DNA of 5,066 nucleotides from JBQCEE01 sp051960575. Its GTDB lineage: Bacteria > Actinomycetota > Actinomycetes > Mycobacteriales > Jatrophihabitantaceae. Of this stretch, positions 4,925 through 5,066 are shown one piece after another; the stretch's first letter is position 1, and each line of letters begins with the position of its first letter. The notes below the pieces were generated by a model that made no database searches, was not told the DNA's origin, and saw only the letters and a list, made by a program, of their open reading frames with translations. The position numbers and the translations under genes were made by a program. The DNA lies in assembly GCF_051960575.1 (NCBI RefSeq), contig NZ_JBQCEE010000183.1, forward strand, positions 1 to 5,066. The letters run 5' to 3'.

Positions 4925-5066
4925 ATGACGACCGACGTCGCGCCGGCGCCCGTGCAGGGCGCCGGCGCCGGCGTGCCCACCGGCCGGCGGGGCCGGCGCG
5001 GCACCGACCGCCCCCCGTACCCCCGGGACCCCGGATATTACCACGGGCTTGGTGTGGGGGTGATAT
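4925..5066 (+). CDS. cysT: Sulfate ABC transporter permease CysT, N-terminal fragment (runs off the window)
   Basis: The frame opens with ATG 4925, 5 bases after the stop of the binding protein, and is still open at the right edge (47 codons visible). The first ~38 residues are a Pro/Gly/Arg-rich cytoplasmic tail. The visible end, from about residue 40 (YHGLGVGVI), looks like the start of the first membrane helix of sulfate permeases of the CysT type. The assignment rests mainly on position directly behind a sulfate-binding lipoprotein in the usual order sbp-cysT-cysW-cysA, with modest support from that helix start. The ribosome site is weak (GAGCGG region overlapping the upstream stop), suggesting translational coupling. 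Codons 6-15 contain a perfect 12-bp hairpin. The rest of the gene lies outside the window. Confidence 0.72.
   Translation, partial: MTTDVAPAPVQGAGAGVPTGRRGRRGTDRPPYPRDPGYYHGLGVGVI
4940..4968 (+). repeat. 12-bp all-G:C perfect hairpin inside the first codons of cysT
   Basis: GCGCCGGCGCCC (4940-4951) and GGGCGCCGGCGC (4957-4968) are exact reverse complements around a 5-base loop. It begins 15 bases after the A of the cysT start codon and encodes the Ala/Pro/Gly-rich stretch of its N-terminus. A second hairpin, CCGGCC/GGCCGG (4980-4985 and 4991-4996), follows 11 bases later. Such a structure in mRNA could protect the upstream binding-protein message from 3' decay or slow entry of ribosomes or polymerase into cysT, giving more binding protein than permease. 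Structure is seen; function is inferred. Confidence 0.6.

Overview
This is a very GC-rich window (long G and C runs, and G or C at most third codon positions in the real genes). The sulfate-binding lipoprotein, the apparently leaderless GTG start and the weak Shine-Dalgarno sites all fit a high-GC actinobacterium (Actinomycetota). The genus cannot be named from the sequence alone.

Layout. Bases 1-94 are G/C-homopolymer-rich and hold no gene I can defend; a perfect hairpin at 95-120 follows. On the minus strand, 144-773 encodes a 209-residue exported protein of unknown function with an Ig-like, beta-rich look. Divergent from it, 986-2401 encodes a CYTH-CHAD protein, a predicted triphosphate hydrolase joined to a polyphosphate-binding helical domain. 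The 212-bp region between them (774-985) contains three in-register 10-bp repeats, two perfect dyads and a probable leaderless promoter for the CYTH-CHAD gene. A terminator-like hairpin follows that gene. Next comes an MFS exporter of 417 residues (2502-3755). After a short AT-richer spacer with a promoter-like sequence, 3846-4919 encodes a sulfate/thiosulfate-binding lipoprotein. Five bases beyond its stop the sulfate permease gene cysT begins, and it runs off the right edge.

How the genes relate. The last two genes are clearly the start of a sulfate ABC uptake operon (binding lipoprotein, then CysT, with CysW and CysA expected beyond the window). The MFS exporter and the CYTH-CHAD protein are co-oriented, but apparent terminator and promoter signals separate them, so I see three or four transcription units rather than one operon.

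I found no mobile element, CRISPR array, RNA gene or clearly new multi-gene system. The items most worth a second look are regulatory: the 774-985 intergenic region, the 12-bp all-GC hairpin inside the first codons of cysT, and the leader of the sulfate-binding gene. The 209-residue exported protein is the least understood gene.
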